In this document: piece after piece, positions 14,884 through 22,468 of the stretch
How positions within the stretch are numbered: position 1 is the first letter of the stretch
Layout of the letters: each line of letters starts with the position of its first letter
DNA from: Dechloromonas sp.
GTDB lineage: Bacteria > Pseudomonadota > Gammaproteobacteria > Burkholderiales > Rhodocyclaceae
Direction of reading: 5' to 3'
Assembly (NCBI GenBank): GCA_017302355.1
Contig: JAFLDQ010000039.1
Span: forward strand, 1 to 24,996
Length of the DNA: 24,996 bases
Notes under the pieces: generated by a model
Told to the model about the DNA's origin: nothing
What the model saw: the letters and a program-made list of their open reading frames with translations, nothing else
Databases searched by the model: none
Translations under genes and position numbers: made by a program

Positions 14884-15924
14884 ATGAGCACCTTACTGAT
14901 ACTGACGATCGTGGCGGTTGCGATCGTCCTTTTCTTCGACTACACGAACGGTTTTCACGACGCTGCCAATATCGTCGCGACGATCATCGCATCGCGGGCG
15001 ATGACCCCGGCGCAGGCGGTGATCATCGTCGGTACCTTCGAGTTTCTCGGCCCACTGCTCGGCGGCACGGCGGTCGCCAACACCATCGGCAAATTCGTCA
15101 CCCTGAGCGACGTGCAGGCGCTGCTGTCGCTGGCGATCCTCATCAGCGGCTTGGTGGGAGCCATCGTCTGGAATCTCGCCACATGGTATTTCGGGATTCC
15201 TTCTTCGTCGTCGCATGCGCTGGTGGGCGGCCTGATTGGCGCCGTCTGCGTCTCCGCCGGCATCGACCATGTGGTCTGGGGCTTCTCGGAACTGATGCAG
15301 GGCAGGCTGACCGGCATCACCAAGGTTCTCGCCTCGCTGATCCTTTCGCCGCTGCTCGGCTTCTGGGCCGGCTTCATCATCCTTCGTTTGTTCAAGTTCG
15401 CCCTGACGGCGGCGACGCCCGCCGCGAACAAGGGGCTGCGCTATGCCCAGTTCGTCACGTCCGCCGGCCTCGCCTTCTCGCACGGCGCCAACGACGCGCA
15501 GAAGAGCATGGGCATGCTGACCCTGGCCCTGCTGCTCGGCGGGTTCATCGACGAGTTCGTGGTTCCGTTCTGGGTCATGCTGTCCTGCGCCGCGGCGATC
15601 ACCCTGGGAATCCTCTCGGGCGGCTGGCGCATCGTCCGCACCCTCGGCTTCTCGATCTACCGCGTCCGCCCGGTTCACGCCCTCAGTTCGCAACTGACCT
15701 CGGCGCTGATCATCATGTCGGCATCGGTGCTCGGCGCGCCGGTGTCGACGACGCACGTCGTCGCCACCTCGATCATGGGCATCGGCGCCGCCGAGCGTCC
15801 GAAGTCGGTGCGCTGGAAGAAGGCGAAGGATATCGGCATCACCTGGCTGATCACCATCCCCGGTTCTGCCATTGTTGCAATCATTACGTTCGCATTGGTT
15901 AATCTCTTCATCGGAAAGGCTTAA
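14884..15924 (+). CDS. pit: PiT-family inorganic phosphate transporter (copy 1)
   Basis: Low-affinity, ion-coupled phosphate permease of the inner membrane, 346 residues with many hydrophobic segments. The two inverted PiT signatures are present: GFHDAANIVATIIASRAMTP near residue 23 and SHGANDAQKSMGM near 200. Other family motifs are GIPSSSSHALVGGLIGA and GAPVSTTHVVATSIMGIGA. A GGGG-type ribosome site precedes the ATG. Its stop is only 3 nt before a DUF47 gene, the usual partner of PiT transporters. It differs clearly from the second PiT protein in this window, so the two are diverged rather than recent duplicates. Ion coupling cannot be told from sequence. Confidence 0.96.
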   Translation: MSTLLILTIVAVAIVLFFDYTNGFHDAANIVATIIASRAMTPAQAVIIVGTFEFLGPLLGGTAVANTIGKFVTLSDVQALLSLAILISGLVGAIVWNLATWYFGIPSSSSHALVGGLIGAVCVSAGIDHVVWGFSELMQGRLTGITKVLASLILSPLLGFWAGFIILRLFKFALTAATPAANKGLRYAQFVTSAGLAFSHGANDAQKSMGMLTLALLLGGFIDEFVVPFWVMLSCAAAITLGILSGGWRIVRTLGFSIYRVRPVHALSSQLTSALIIMSASVLGAPVSTTHVVATSIMGIGAAERPKSVRWKKAKDIGITWLITIPGSAIVAIITFALVNLFIGKA

Positions 15925-15927
15925 GAA

Positions 15928-16593
15928 ATGAACGCAGAAGCAAGCAAAGACAGCGCCAAGAAGTCCCTCGGCAAACGGGTGGTCGAGCGGGTATTTCCCA
16001 AGGTCCCGAACTTCTTCGCCTTGCTCGCCGAACAAAGCGCCGTTGTGTGCGTCACCGCCGGCCTGCTGGTCGAGTACATGGGGTCGAGCAGCGCGGAGGT
16101 CTTGAAGAAGGTCACGGACGCCGAGCACGAAGGGGACCGGGTCAAGATCCAGAACCTGACGCTGCTCAACGAGGCGTTCTCGACTCCGATCGACCGCGAG
16201 GACCTGCACCGTGCCATCATCAATCTCGACGAGATCATCAACAGTTGCAATACGATCGTCGTCGAAATGGACGCCGACCTCCTCGGCGTCAAGGCCGACA
16301 AGCACTGCATCGAGATGGCCGCCTATCTGAAGGAAGGCGCCGAGTCCATCGCCCAGGGTTACGGGCGCCTGGGCACCGACCCGAAGGGCGGCCGCGCCGA
16401 CGCAGACAAGGCCGAAAAGGCCGTCAAGAAGTTCACGAAGTCGTACCGGCGCGCCCTCGCCGAACTGTTCCAGGATAACGATTTCCACAACATCTTCCGG
16501 CGCAAGGAAATCTATACCCAGCTGTCGCATGCCGCCCTGCGGATGAACGTGTGCAACAGCACGCTGCTCGACATCGTCGTCAAATTGACCTGA
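15928..16593 (+). CDS. DUF47 (PhoU-like) protein, partner of PiT copy 1
   Basis: 221-residue helical DUF47/COG1392 protein (TIGR00153-like), distantly related to PhoU and almost always encoded beside PiT transporters; thought to regulate them. Conserved parts are FPKVPNFFALLAEQSAVV, DAEHEGDRVKIQNLTLLNEAFSTPIDREDLHRAIINLDEI and a C-terminal RRKEIYTQLSHAALRMNVC. The Glu/Asp-rich DxxEHxxDxxK type segment corresponds to the PhoU metal-binding region. It is translated 3 nt after pit. It belongs to a different subgroup from the two DUF47 genes of the next operon. Two hairpins follow its stop. Confidence 0.92.
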   Translation: MNAEASKDSAKKSLGKRVVERVFPKVPNFFALLAEQSAVVCVTAGLLVEYMGSSSAEVLKKVTDAEHEGDRVKIQNLTLLNEAFSTPIDREDLHRAIINLDEIINSCNTIVVEMDADLLGVKADKHCIEMAAYLKEGAESIAQGYGRLGTDPKGGRADADKAEKAVKKFTKSYRRALAELFQDNDFHNIFRRKEIYTQLSHAALRMNVCNSTLLDIVVKLT

Positions 16594-16605
16594 CACAGCC
16601 CCCCG

Positions 16606-16633
16606 CGCGCGCCGGGCGAAAACTCGGCGCGCG
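16606..16633 (+). other. GC-only hairpin after first pit operon
   Basis: Arms CGCGCGCCG and CGGCGCGCG flank a 10-nt loop that contains GAAAAC. The hairpin lies 13 nt after the DUF47 stop and upstream of a stronger terminator. It may protect the 3' end of the message. Confidence 0.4.
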
Positions 16634-16645
16634 CCGGCAACTCTC

Positions 16646-16675
16646 ATCGGGGAAGGCCGCGAGGCCTTCCCCGAT
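16646..16675 (+). terminator. Strong intrinsic terminator of first pit operon
   Basis: A perfect 13-bp stem ATCGGGGAAGGCC / GGCCTTCCCCGAT with a GCGA tetraloop, followed by TCGTTT. It closes the PiT-DUF47 unit. Confidence 0.85.
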
Positions 16676-17150
16676 TCGTTTGGGCGACCCGCCGCCCGCT
16701 CCCGGGTACGTTACCGCCGGCCAGCCAGGCCGGCGAACCACGGCCATAGTTCCATTTCCGGATCCATCGTCACGCGACGACCAGGCGGCGCCAGGGAAGC
16801 GCCGCGGCAACCCGAGGTCGACAAGGTCCAGGCCGGTCGGCAAGCGGAACGAACGTGAGTCGCGGCGACGCCAACCCGCGTCCGGATGCGCCCGGGTCTT
16901 TTCCTTCGCCGCAGGGCGCGCTCCCTCGGGGTATGGTTCCCGCCATTCCCGAGCCTCGCCGGCGGCGCTCGGATGTCCCACGGCCGGCGCACGCTGGCCG
17001 CAGCCTCCCGGAGGCATCGCCAGTGGCCGCCAGCAACCCCCTGAACGGCGACGCGGGACCGCCCGCCTTGCGGCATGGAGGCGAGACCCGATCCCCAGGA
17101 TATCGCTCCGTCATGGCAGAAACGCCGAATACATGCGGATGGCATTGCGT
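16676..17150. other. Intergenic stretch with no recognised gene
   Basis: About 475 nt between the terminator and the regulatory region of the second phosphate operon. Several overlapping ORFs exist on both strands, but all are Arg/Pro/Ala-rich with no recognisable domain or ribosome site, as expected of noncoding GC-rich DNA. Base composition drops sharply toward AT at its right end, where the promoter region begins. Confidence 0.5.
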
Positions 17151-17170
17151 ATGTCATGGATTGATGACAT
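17151..17170. promoter_or_regulatory. Perfect palindromic operator candidate
   Basis: ATGTCAT (17151-17157) and ATGACAT (17164-17170) are perfect inverted arms around a 6-nt spacer, 17 nt upstream of a consensus -35 box. The TGTCA core resembles a PhoB half-site, but PhoB boxes are direct repeats 11 nt apart, so a different dimeric regulator is more likely. Confidence 0.5.
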
Positions 17171-17187
17171 TCGTAATCAAATACTTC

Positions 17188-17218
17188 TTGACAAATTAGA
17201 AAAAATCCGAACTATTTT
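17188..17218 (+). promoter_or_regulatory. Promoter of second phosphate operon
   Basis: A perfect TTGACA (17188-17193) lies in an AT-rich tract unlike its surroundings. The -10 box is less clear: AACTAT at 17210-17215 (16-nt spacer) or TATTTT at 17213-17218 (19-nt spacer). The start codon is about 90 nt downstream. A small GTCGG/CCGAC stem (17232-17248) lies in the leader. Confidence 0.55.
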
Positions 17219-17303
17219 TTGCAAACCCCTTGTCGGCCCGGTTCCGACCCAGTAGAGTGACCGCCTTACCAGTCCGGTCTTTTTACCTCAGGGGGAACTC
17301 GTC

Positions 17304-17942
17304 ATGCTCAGCAGTCTCATGCCTCAACGCAGGGAATTCTATGAACTCCTTGCCGCTCTTTCCGATCGTGTCGTCGCCGGGGCCAACGCCACCCTGCGCT
17401 TGATGAACGGCCTTGGCGGCAACACCGACGACCTGCCCACGCTGGTCGCCGAAGTCAGCCTGCTCGAACAGGCCGGCGACAAGATCAAGGCGCAAGTGGT
17501 CACTCTGCTGCACCGCTCGTTCACCACGCCGATCAACCGCGACCAGATCCATTCGCTGGTCATCGAGCTCGACGCCGTGCTGAACGCTCTCGAGGATGTC
17601 GCCCGCGCGGTGACCATGTACAACATCAAGGAATCCACCGCCGAGGCCCGCGAACTGGCCTCGCTCGGAGCCGACGCCTGCATGCGCCTGAACCGCGCGG
17701 TCGCCGGGCTGGCCGAAAAGGGTCGCCGCCCGGAGGTCATCGGCTTCTGCAAGGAGATCGAGGAAATCGAGGCGAAGGCCGATATCGTCCAGCGCAAGGC
17801 CATCACCAAGCTTTTCGACGGCAGCAGCACCGCCTGGAACGCGGTGAAGCTGAGCCGCTTCTACGCTCTGCAGGAAGTGGTACTTGACGCCTGCGAAGAG
17901 GCCGCCAAGACCATCGAAGAAATCCTGATCGAAAACTCCTGA
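17304..17942 (+). CDS. DUF47 (PhoU-like) protein A of second PiT operon
   Basis: 212-residue helical DUF47 family protein, predicted to partner the PiT transporter encoded 12 nt downstream. Recognisable parts are MPQRREFYELLAALSDRVV, EQAGDKIKAQVV, HRSFTTPINRDQIHSLVIEL and a C-terminal EEAAKTIEEILIE. A GGGGG ribosome site stands before ATG 17304; an in-frame ATG five codons later is a less well-placed alternative. It is a close paralogue of the protein at 18990-19649 (same PxRxEFxxxLAAxxDRVVAxANAT opening and FTTPIxRD core). It heads an operon with its own palindrome-associated promoter. Confidence 0.9.
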   Translation: MLSSLMPQRREFYELLAALSDRVVAGANATLRLMNGLGGNTDDLPTLVAEVSLLEQAGDKIKAQVVTLLHRSFTTPINRDQIHSLVIELDAVLNALEDVARAVTMYNIKESTAEARELASLGADACMRLNRAVAGLAEKGRRPEVIGFCKEIEEIEAKADIVQRKAITKLFDGSSTAWNAVKLSRFYALQEVVLDACEEAAKTIEEILIENS

Positions 17943-17954
17943 GGGGCGCGCGAA

Positions 17955-18968
17955 ATGGAAGCACTCAACATGAGCATCTGGACGCTTGGCATCCTGATCT
18001 TCGTGGCATTGGCCTTCGACTTCATGAACGGGTTTCATGACGGCGCTAATTCCATCTCGACGATCGTCGCCACCGGCGCCCTGACTCCCAAGCAGGCGGT
18101 ATTGTTCGCCGCGTTCTTCAACTTCGCCGCGCTCTTCATCTTCCAACTCAAGGTGGCGGCGACCATCGGCAAGGGCACGGTCGACCCGCAGTTTGTTGAT
18201 TATTACGTCATATTCGGCGCCCTGATCGGCGCGCTCGCCTGGAACATCATCACCTGGTACTACGGCATCCCGTCGTCGTCGTCGCACGCGCTGGTCGGCG
18301 GCCTGGTCGGCGCCACGTGCGCCAAGTCGATGTCGGGTGCGCCGATCGTCTGGTCGGGCTTCGGCAAGATCCTCGCGTTCATCATCATCTCGCCGCTGGT
18401 CGGCTTCATCATCGGCGCCCTGCTGATGATCCTGACCGCCTGGATCTTCCGCAAGCATACGCCGCACGAGGCGAGCAAGTGGTTCCGCAGCGGGCAGTTG
18501 CTGGCGGCGGCGCTCTACAGCCTCGGTCACGGCGGCAACGACGCGCAGAAGACCATCGGCATCATCTGGCTGCTGCTGATCACGGCCGGCGTCGCGACCA
18601 AGGATGTGTCGACCCTGCCGATGTGGGTCGTCTACTCCTGCTACTTCGCCATCGCGTGGGGCACCTATCTCGGCGGCTGGCGCATCGTCAAGACCATGGG
18701 CTCCAAGATCACCAAGCTCAATTCGGTCAGCGGCTCGTGCGCCTCGATGGGCGGCGCGATCGCCCTCGGACTGGCGACCTTCGCCGGCATCCCGGTATCC
18801 ACTACGCATACCATCACCGGCTCGATCGTCGGCGTCGGCGCGGCATCGGATGTCAAGGCGGTGCGCTGGGCGGTCACCGCCAACCTCATGGTGGCGTGGA
18901 TCGTCACGATTCCGGCGTCCGGCCTGATCGCCGGGATCTTCTGGTACATTGGCACGAAATTCCTCTGA
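17955..18968 (+). CDS. pit: PiT-family inorganic phosphate transporter (copy 2)
   Basis: 337-residue integral membrane phosphate transporter. Motifs are GFHDGANSISTIVATGALTP near the N-terminus, GIPSSSSHALVGGLVGA, LGHGGNDAQKTIGI near residue 193 and GIPVSTTHTITGSIVGVGA near the end. The second signature has GGND where copy 1 has GAND. An internal ATG at codon 6 (MSIWTLG) is an alternative start; the first ATG is 12 nt after the preceding DUF47 gene. It is flanked on both sides by paralogous DUF47 genes, an unusual arrangement that suggests two accessory proteins for one permease. Confidence 0.96.
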   Translation: MEALNMSIWTLGILIFVALAFDFMNGFHDGANSISTIVATGALTPKQAVLFAAFFNFAALFIFQLKVAATIGKGTVDPQFVDYYVIFGALIGALAWNIITWYYGIPSSSSHALVGGLVGATCAKSMSGAPIVWSGFGKILAFIIISPLVGFIIGALLMILTAWIFRKHTPHEASKWFRSGQLLAAALYSLGHGGNDAQKTIGIIWLLLITAGVATKDVSTLPMWVVYSCYFAIAWGTYLGGWRIVKTMGSKITKLNSVSGSCASMGGAIALGLATFAGIPVSTTHTITGSIVGVGAASDVKAVRWAVTANLMVAWIVTIPASGLIAGIFWYIGTKFL

Positions 18969-18989
18969 TCGATACAAGGAACGCTGATC

Positions 18990-19649
18990 ATGTCATCAAG
19001 CAATTTTTTACCGAAGCGCGCCGAGTTCTTCGCCTTTCTGGCAGCCCACACCGATCGTGTCGTCGCCGCGGCAAACGCCACGTCGCGGCTGGTGAACGGC
19101 CTCGGCGATCCCGCCGGGGCCGGCGAAACCGCCACCCTGATCAACGAGGTGGACGCCAACGCGAGCAGCGGCGACCGCATCAAGGACGATTTCGTCCAGA
19201 TCCTGTACGAGGCGTTCACCACTCCGATCAGCCGTGACCTGCTGCACACGCTGATCCTCGATCTCGACCGCGTGCTGGGGAAACTGCAGAACGTCGCCGA
19301 GGCGATCAGCATGTACGGCGTCGTCGAGGCGACGAGCGAGAACCGGGCGATGGCCGCGCTCGCGGTCGACGCCTGTTCCCGCCTGAACAAGGCGGCGATC
19401 GCCATGGGCGACACCAAGCAGAAGCCGGAAGACGTCGCCAGGCTCTGCCATGAGATCGCCGACGCCGCCACCAAGGCCGGGCAGGCGATGAGCGCGGGAA
19501 TCACCAAGCTGTTCGCGAGGGAGGGCGACGACGACGCGACGATCCACGCGCTGAAGATGAACCGCTTCTACTTCGCGCAGTACGACGTGCTCAACGCCTG
19601 CAAGCGCGCCGCCCAGGGCATCGAGGAAATCCTGCTCGAAACCGCCTGA
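18990..19649 (+). CDS. DUF47 (PhoU-like) protein B of second PiT operon
   Basis: 219-residue DUF47 protein, paralogue of the one at 17304-17942. Both share the opening pattern (here LPKRAEFFAFLAAHTDRVVA), the EAFTTPISRDLLHTLILDLD core and the ending AAQGIEEILLE. It lies 21 nt after the PiT gene and before a strong terminator, so it ends the operon. Differences between the two copies are spread evenly, so the duplication is not recent. The acidic metal-ligand segment of copy A is altered here (NEVDANASSGDRIKDDF), which could mean divided roles. Confidence 0.9.
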   Translation: MSSSNFLPKRAEFFAFLAAHTDRVVAAANATSRLVNGLGDPAGAGETATLINEVDANASSGDRIKDDFVQILYEAFTTPISRDLLHTLILDLDRVLGKLQNVAEAISMYGVVEATSENRAMAALAVDACSRLNKAAIAMGDTKQKPEDVARLCHEIADAATKAGQAMSAGITKLFAREGDDDATIHALKMNRFYFAQYDVLNACKRAAQGIEEILLETA

Positions 19650-19657
19650 TCGAGGCT

Positions 19658-19686
19658 GGCGGGGGCCGGCGCTGGCCCCCGCCTTT
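19658..19686 (+). terminator. Intrinsic terminator of second phosphate operon
   Basis: A 10-bp stem GGCGGGGGCC / GGCCCCCGCC with a 6-nt loop (19658-19683), followed by TTT and starting 8 nt after the DUF47 stop. Confidence 0.85.
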
Positions 19687-19896
19687 CCTGCCGTCCCCGC
19701 GCCAGCGCGGAAGTCTTCCCGCCAGCGCTTCCCCCCGCACTTCCCTCCCCGGATCCACGACCGCCAGGATCCGTTCTCCGGTGTCATGCTCGCACTGCCC
19801 CAGGCGCGTTCGCCGGGTGCGGCCAGCCGCGAGCGCATGACCGAAACGTTGCCCGGAGCATTCAGCGTGCTGGGCGGCCTCGGCCCGTCGCCGCAA

Positions 19897-20136
19897 CGTC
19901 CGCTGCTGACGGCCGCCGCCGCCAATGCCATCGGGAAACAGCCGGGACGCTGCGAATACCTGCCTGGGCAGGTTGTCGCGGTCGACGGTCGCTGGCAAGT
20001 CAAAACCACCGGCAATCAGGGATCGGGCGTGCCGCGCTCGATGGCGCAGGCGAACCGCTTCGTCGTCCTGCCGGAAGACCGTGCCGGGGTGCGGACCGGT
20101 GACAGTGTGCAGGTGCAGCTGTTCGACGGTGTGCAG
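19897..20136 (+). pseudogene. moeA: Remnant of molybdopterin molybdotransferase MoeA, C-terminal domain
   Basis: About 80 codons match the C-terminal domain of MoeA, which inserts molybdenum in molybdopterin cofactor synthesis. The visible string includes AIGKQPGRCEYLPGQ, GRWQVKTTGNQGSGV, RSMAQANRFVVLPED and AGVRTGDSVQVQLFDG. The other MoeA domains (about 320 residues) are absent: upstream in frame (19786-19896) nothing recognisable is present. The frame has no stop where MoeA should end and runs on antisense to the SIMPL gene, whose stop lies 5 nt away. It is therefore a truncated relic, probably left by deletion or rearrangement. The DNA between 19687 and 19896 shows nothing else. Confidence 0.75.
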
Positions 20137-20141
20137 GGCTC

Positions 20142-20819
20142 TCAGTCGGCGACTTCGACCTGCCCGCTGACGGTCGTCGTCACCAGGCTTTCGCCGGCTT
20201 CCAGCGGCATCGGCGGCGGCGCCGCATCGGCGGCCATGCCGCGGCTGGCGCGCAGGATCGGAACCGGCGGCATCTGGCCGCTCTGCTGGATGCTCAGGTG
20301 GCGGATCCTGTACGGCTTGCCGAGCACCTCGGCGACCACGGCGGCGCGCTGGCGAAAGGCGGCGATGGCGTCGCGGGTCGCCTCGTCTTCCACCTTCCGG
20401 CGTGTCTCCGGCGTCGGCAGCTGGGCGACGCTGCCGACCGCGAGGCGCATCTGCTGCAACTGGCCAAGGAGTTCGGATACCGCCGCCGCATCGCGCGACT
20501 CGAGAACCAGTTCCGAGTGGACGCGCCAGCTCTCGATCCTCTGGTTCTGTCCATGGACCGGAAAGGTGCTCTGGCGGCCGCTCTTGACCGAGACGCCCGG
20601 CTTGCCCTTGATGATCCTGAGCCCCGCGGCGATGTCCTGATTGACACGGCGCGCCAGCTCGGCCGGGTCGTTGCCCCCGGCTTCGGCGAACACCGTGGCG
20701 CGCACCATGTCGTTGGCCGCCGGGCGGCTGGCTTCGGCCGTCAGGTCGACGGTGGTCGCGGCCCCGGCGGCGCCGGCGAGCGGCAGGCAGATCAGGACGG
20801 CGCGAACGGTCGGGGGCAT
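20142..20819 (-). CDS. SIMPL-domain (DUF541) periplasmic protein
   Basis: 225-residue protein with an N-terminal signal peptide (MPPTVRAVLICLPLAGAAGA, cleavage likely soon after). A SIMPL/DUF541 domain follows: TVDLTAEASRPAANDMVRATVFAEA ... VKSGRQSTFPVHG ... WRVHSELVLESRD ... LGKPYRIRHLSIQQSG. Family members are periplasmic or outer-membrane associated and of uncertain role; some are linked to stress. The frame is open far upstream, but the ATG at 20819 begins the signal peptide. It overlaps the 3' end of the upstream gene by 28 nt, pointing to translational coupling. Confidence 0.85.
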   Translation of the reverse strand: MPPTVRAVLICLPLAGAAGAATTVDLTAEASRPAANDMVRATVFAEAGGNDPAELARRVNQDIAAGLRIIKGKPGVSVKSGRQSTFPVHGQNQRIESWRVHSELVLESRDAAAVSELLGQLQQMRLAVGSVAQLPTPETRRKVEDEATRDAIAAFRQRAAVVAEVLGKPYRIRHLSIQQSGQMPPVPILRASRGMAADAAPPPMPLEAGESLVTTTVSGQVEVAD

Positions 20820-21328
20820 GCTCGGTTCCCGGCGCCGGGCGCTTGCAGTTCGCTCATGAGGCGTTCGCAGTGGGCGATGTGGCGCATCGCCACGGTATTG
20901 ATCGACCAGTAGCCGATCCCGGCGGCGATGAGTTGGCCGGCGATCGGCACGAGCCGCGCGGCCTCCATCGTCGTCAGGCGCAGCCCGACGATGCGAACGA
21001 TGCGCGCGACCAGCACCGGCGTCGTCAGGCGCGCGGCAAGCGTGCCGCCGGCGCCGGCGAGCAGCCGATAGACGAGGGCCTGGCGCTGGCTGGAGAGCCT
21101 GCCGATCTGTTCCTCGCTGAGGCCGAAATGCTCGTTGATCCGGTTGATCAGCCGGGTCAGCATCGCCAGGTCGGTCGCTAGGTCGATTCCCGGAATCGGA
21201 ATCAGCGAGGTCGCCGCCGCCAGCGCCGCGCGGCGGCGGGCCATGGCGCGGCACTCCCGGCGCAGCGACTCGGTCGAAAAGCTCGCGGGTGCGTCGGCCC
21301 AGGCGGAATCGGCGGTGGCGGCGGTCAT
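20792..21328 (-). CDS. DUF697-like hydrophobic protein
   Basis: 178 residues starting MTAATADSAWADAPASF; GGAGG precedes this ATG, which is preferred over an upstream start that would run into the next gene. It has a basic RRECRAMARRRAAL region, then two hydrophobic helical segments of DUF697 style: ATSLIPIPGIDLATDLAML and RLVPIAGQLIAAGIGYWSI. DUF697 usually sits at the C-terminus of Era/YcjF-like GTPases; here no GTPase domain is attached. Function is unknown; a membrane-associated role is inferred. It lies between the GlsB-like gene (16-nt gap) and the SIMPL gene (28-nt overlap). Confidence 0.7.
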   Translation of the reverse strand: MTAATADSAWADAPASFSTESLRRECRAMARRRAALAAATSLIPIPGIDLATDLAMLTRLINRINEHFGLSEEQIGRLSSQRQALVYRLLAGAGGTLAARLTTPVLVARIVRIVGLRLTTMEAARLVPIAGQLIAAGIGYWSINTVAMRHIAHCERLMSELQAPGAGNRACPRPFAPS

Positions 21329-21344
21329 CTCGCTTTGCCTCCGC

Positions 21345-21605
21345 TCAGGAACCGCCCGACTGGCCGCCGCGCACCTTGCCGTAGATGACCAGCAGCAGGA
21401 TGGCGACAATCACCGAGGCGATGAAGCCGGCGCCCTCGCCCGCCTGGTACCAGCCGAGGTACTGGCCGATGACGCCGGCCAGGAAGGAGCCGGCGATCCC
21501 GAGCAGGATGGTCGAGATGAAGCCCATGTTCTCCTTGCCCGGATGCAGGAATTTGGCCAGCACCCCGATGACGAAGCCAAGGACGATGGTCCACAAGATG
21601 CCCAT
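21345..21605 (-). CDS. GlsB/YeaQ/YmgE-family small membrane protein
   Basis: 86-residue, three-helix hydrophobic protein of the 'transglycosylase-associated' family (PF04226). It starts MGILWTIVLGFVIGVLAKFL, followed by GFISTILLGIAGSFLAGVIG and IASVIVAILLLVIYGKVR, with glycines throughout the helices as usual. Homologues are often stress-induced, of unknown mechanism, and not true transglycosylases. AAGGAG precedes the ATG. It appears to head the operon with the DUF697-like and SIMPL genes, an envelope/stress-type grouping. Confidence 0.92.
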   Translation of the reverse strand: MGILWTIVLGFVIGVLAKFLHPGKENMGFISTILLGIAGSFLAGVIGQYLGWYQAGEGAGFIASVIVAILLLVIYGKVRGGQSGGS

Positions 21606-21967
21606 GATCAGATTTCTCCTTGAAAAGTATTTTGGACCCGGGAGCCGGGAAAGGGTTTCATGTTAACCCCGGTTGCGCCCGGCGAGTTGGCGGAACCGTC
21701 AAAATTCCGCCGGAGCGCTTTGCCGGCGGCGCGAGCGGCGGATGTACCGCCATGCCGGCAACCAGCGCGAGCCTGGCCAGCATGCCGCGGCCGGCGGCTT
21801 CGGGGAGGTGCGCCGGTTTGGCCCCGAGAAGCACGGCGCCGGGCGCCACGACGCCCGCAGGGCGGACGGCGCGCAGTTCCAGGTCGCGCCAGCGGCGGCC
21901 CGAAAACTCGCGGGGATGGTCACGTTGCCCGAGCATGAAGACGCGGACAGGTATAAGATCCGCGATT
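21606..21967. other. Intergenic region between divergent GlsB-like and pncC genes
   Basis: 362 nt. The pncC frame is open upstream to 21620, and a minus-strand frame is open over 21658-22086, but neither translation shows a known domain. The composition is uniformly GC-rich with no clear ribosome site, so I regard it as noncoding. TATAAG at 21952-21957 could be a -10 box, but it is only 11 nt before the pncC ATG and has no good -35 partner. Confidence 0.45.
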
Positions 21968-22468
21968 ATGTCCGAAGTCGAACTGCTTGCCGAACGTCTC
22001 GGCCGCGAGTTGCTCAATCGCGGGGAATCGCTGGCGACCGCCGAATCCTGCACCGGCGGCTGGGCAGCGCAGGCGGTGACGGCCATTGCCGGCAGCTCCC
22101 TCTGGTTCGATCGCGGCTTCGTGACCTACTCGAACGAGGCCAAGGTCGAAATGCTGGGAGTGGCGGCGAACACGCTGGAGCGCCACGGCGCGGTTTCCGA
22201 GGCGACGGCGCGGGCGATGGCTCAGGGCGCCCTCAAGCACAGCCGTGCCACCTGGGCCTTGGCCATCACCGGAATTGCCGGCCCGGCCGGCGGGACTCCG
22301 GCCAAACCGGTTGGCATGGTCTGCCTTGCCTGGGCGCAGCGCAAAGGCGGCTGCGAGGCCCTGACCTGCCAGTTCGCCGGCGCCCGCGCCGAAATTCGCG
22401 AGCAGGCGGTGCGTCTGGCGCTGAGCGGCGCCCTCAAGCGGGTCATGGCGGCAACGCTGATGGCCTGA
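21968..22468 (+). CDS. pncC: Nicotinamide-nucleotide amidohydrolase PncC (CinA C-terminal type)
   Basis: 166-residue stand-alone CinA C-terminal domain, which deamidates nicotinamide mononucleotide to nicotinate mononucleotide in NAD recycling. Motifs are LATAESCTGGWAAQAVT, YSNEAKVEMLGV, HGAVSEATARAMAQGA and ITGIAGPAGGTPAKPVG. The N-terminal COG1058 domain of full CinA is absent, as in E. coli PncC (YgaD). ATG 21968 gives a normal family N-terminus. It appears monocistronic here; the next gene downstream faces it. Confidence 0.95.
   Translation: MSEVELLAERLGRELLNRGESLATAESCTGGWAAQAVTAIAGSSLWFDRGFVTYSNEAKVEMLGVAANTLERHGAVSEATARAMAQGALKHSRATWALAITGIAGPAGGTPAKPVGMVCLAWAQRKGGCEALTCQFAGARAEIREQAVRLALSGALKRVMAATLMA

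Noticed and set aside
17151..17170. Reading the palindrome as a classical Pho box
   Set aside because: Pho boxes are direct TGTCA repeats with 11-nt periodicity; here the half-sites are inverted, so PhoB control is not supported by the sequence alone.
16551..17255. 234-codon plus-strand ORF in the intergenic region after the first pit operon
   Set aside because: It overlaps a strong terminator and promoter, has no ribosome site and its translation is Arg/Pro-rich without any motif.
21658..22086. Minus-strand ORF opposite pncC and its upstream region
   Set aside because: No recognisable domain; it overlaps most of the start of pncC and has no convincing ribosome site.
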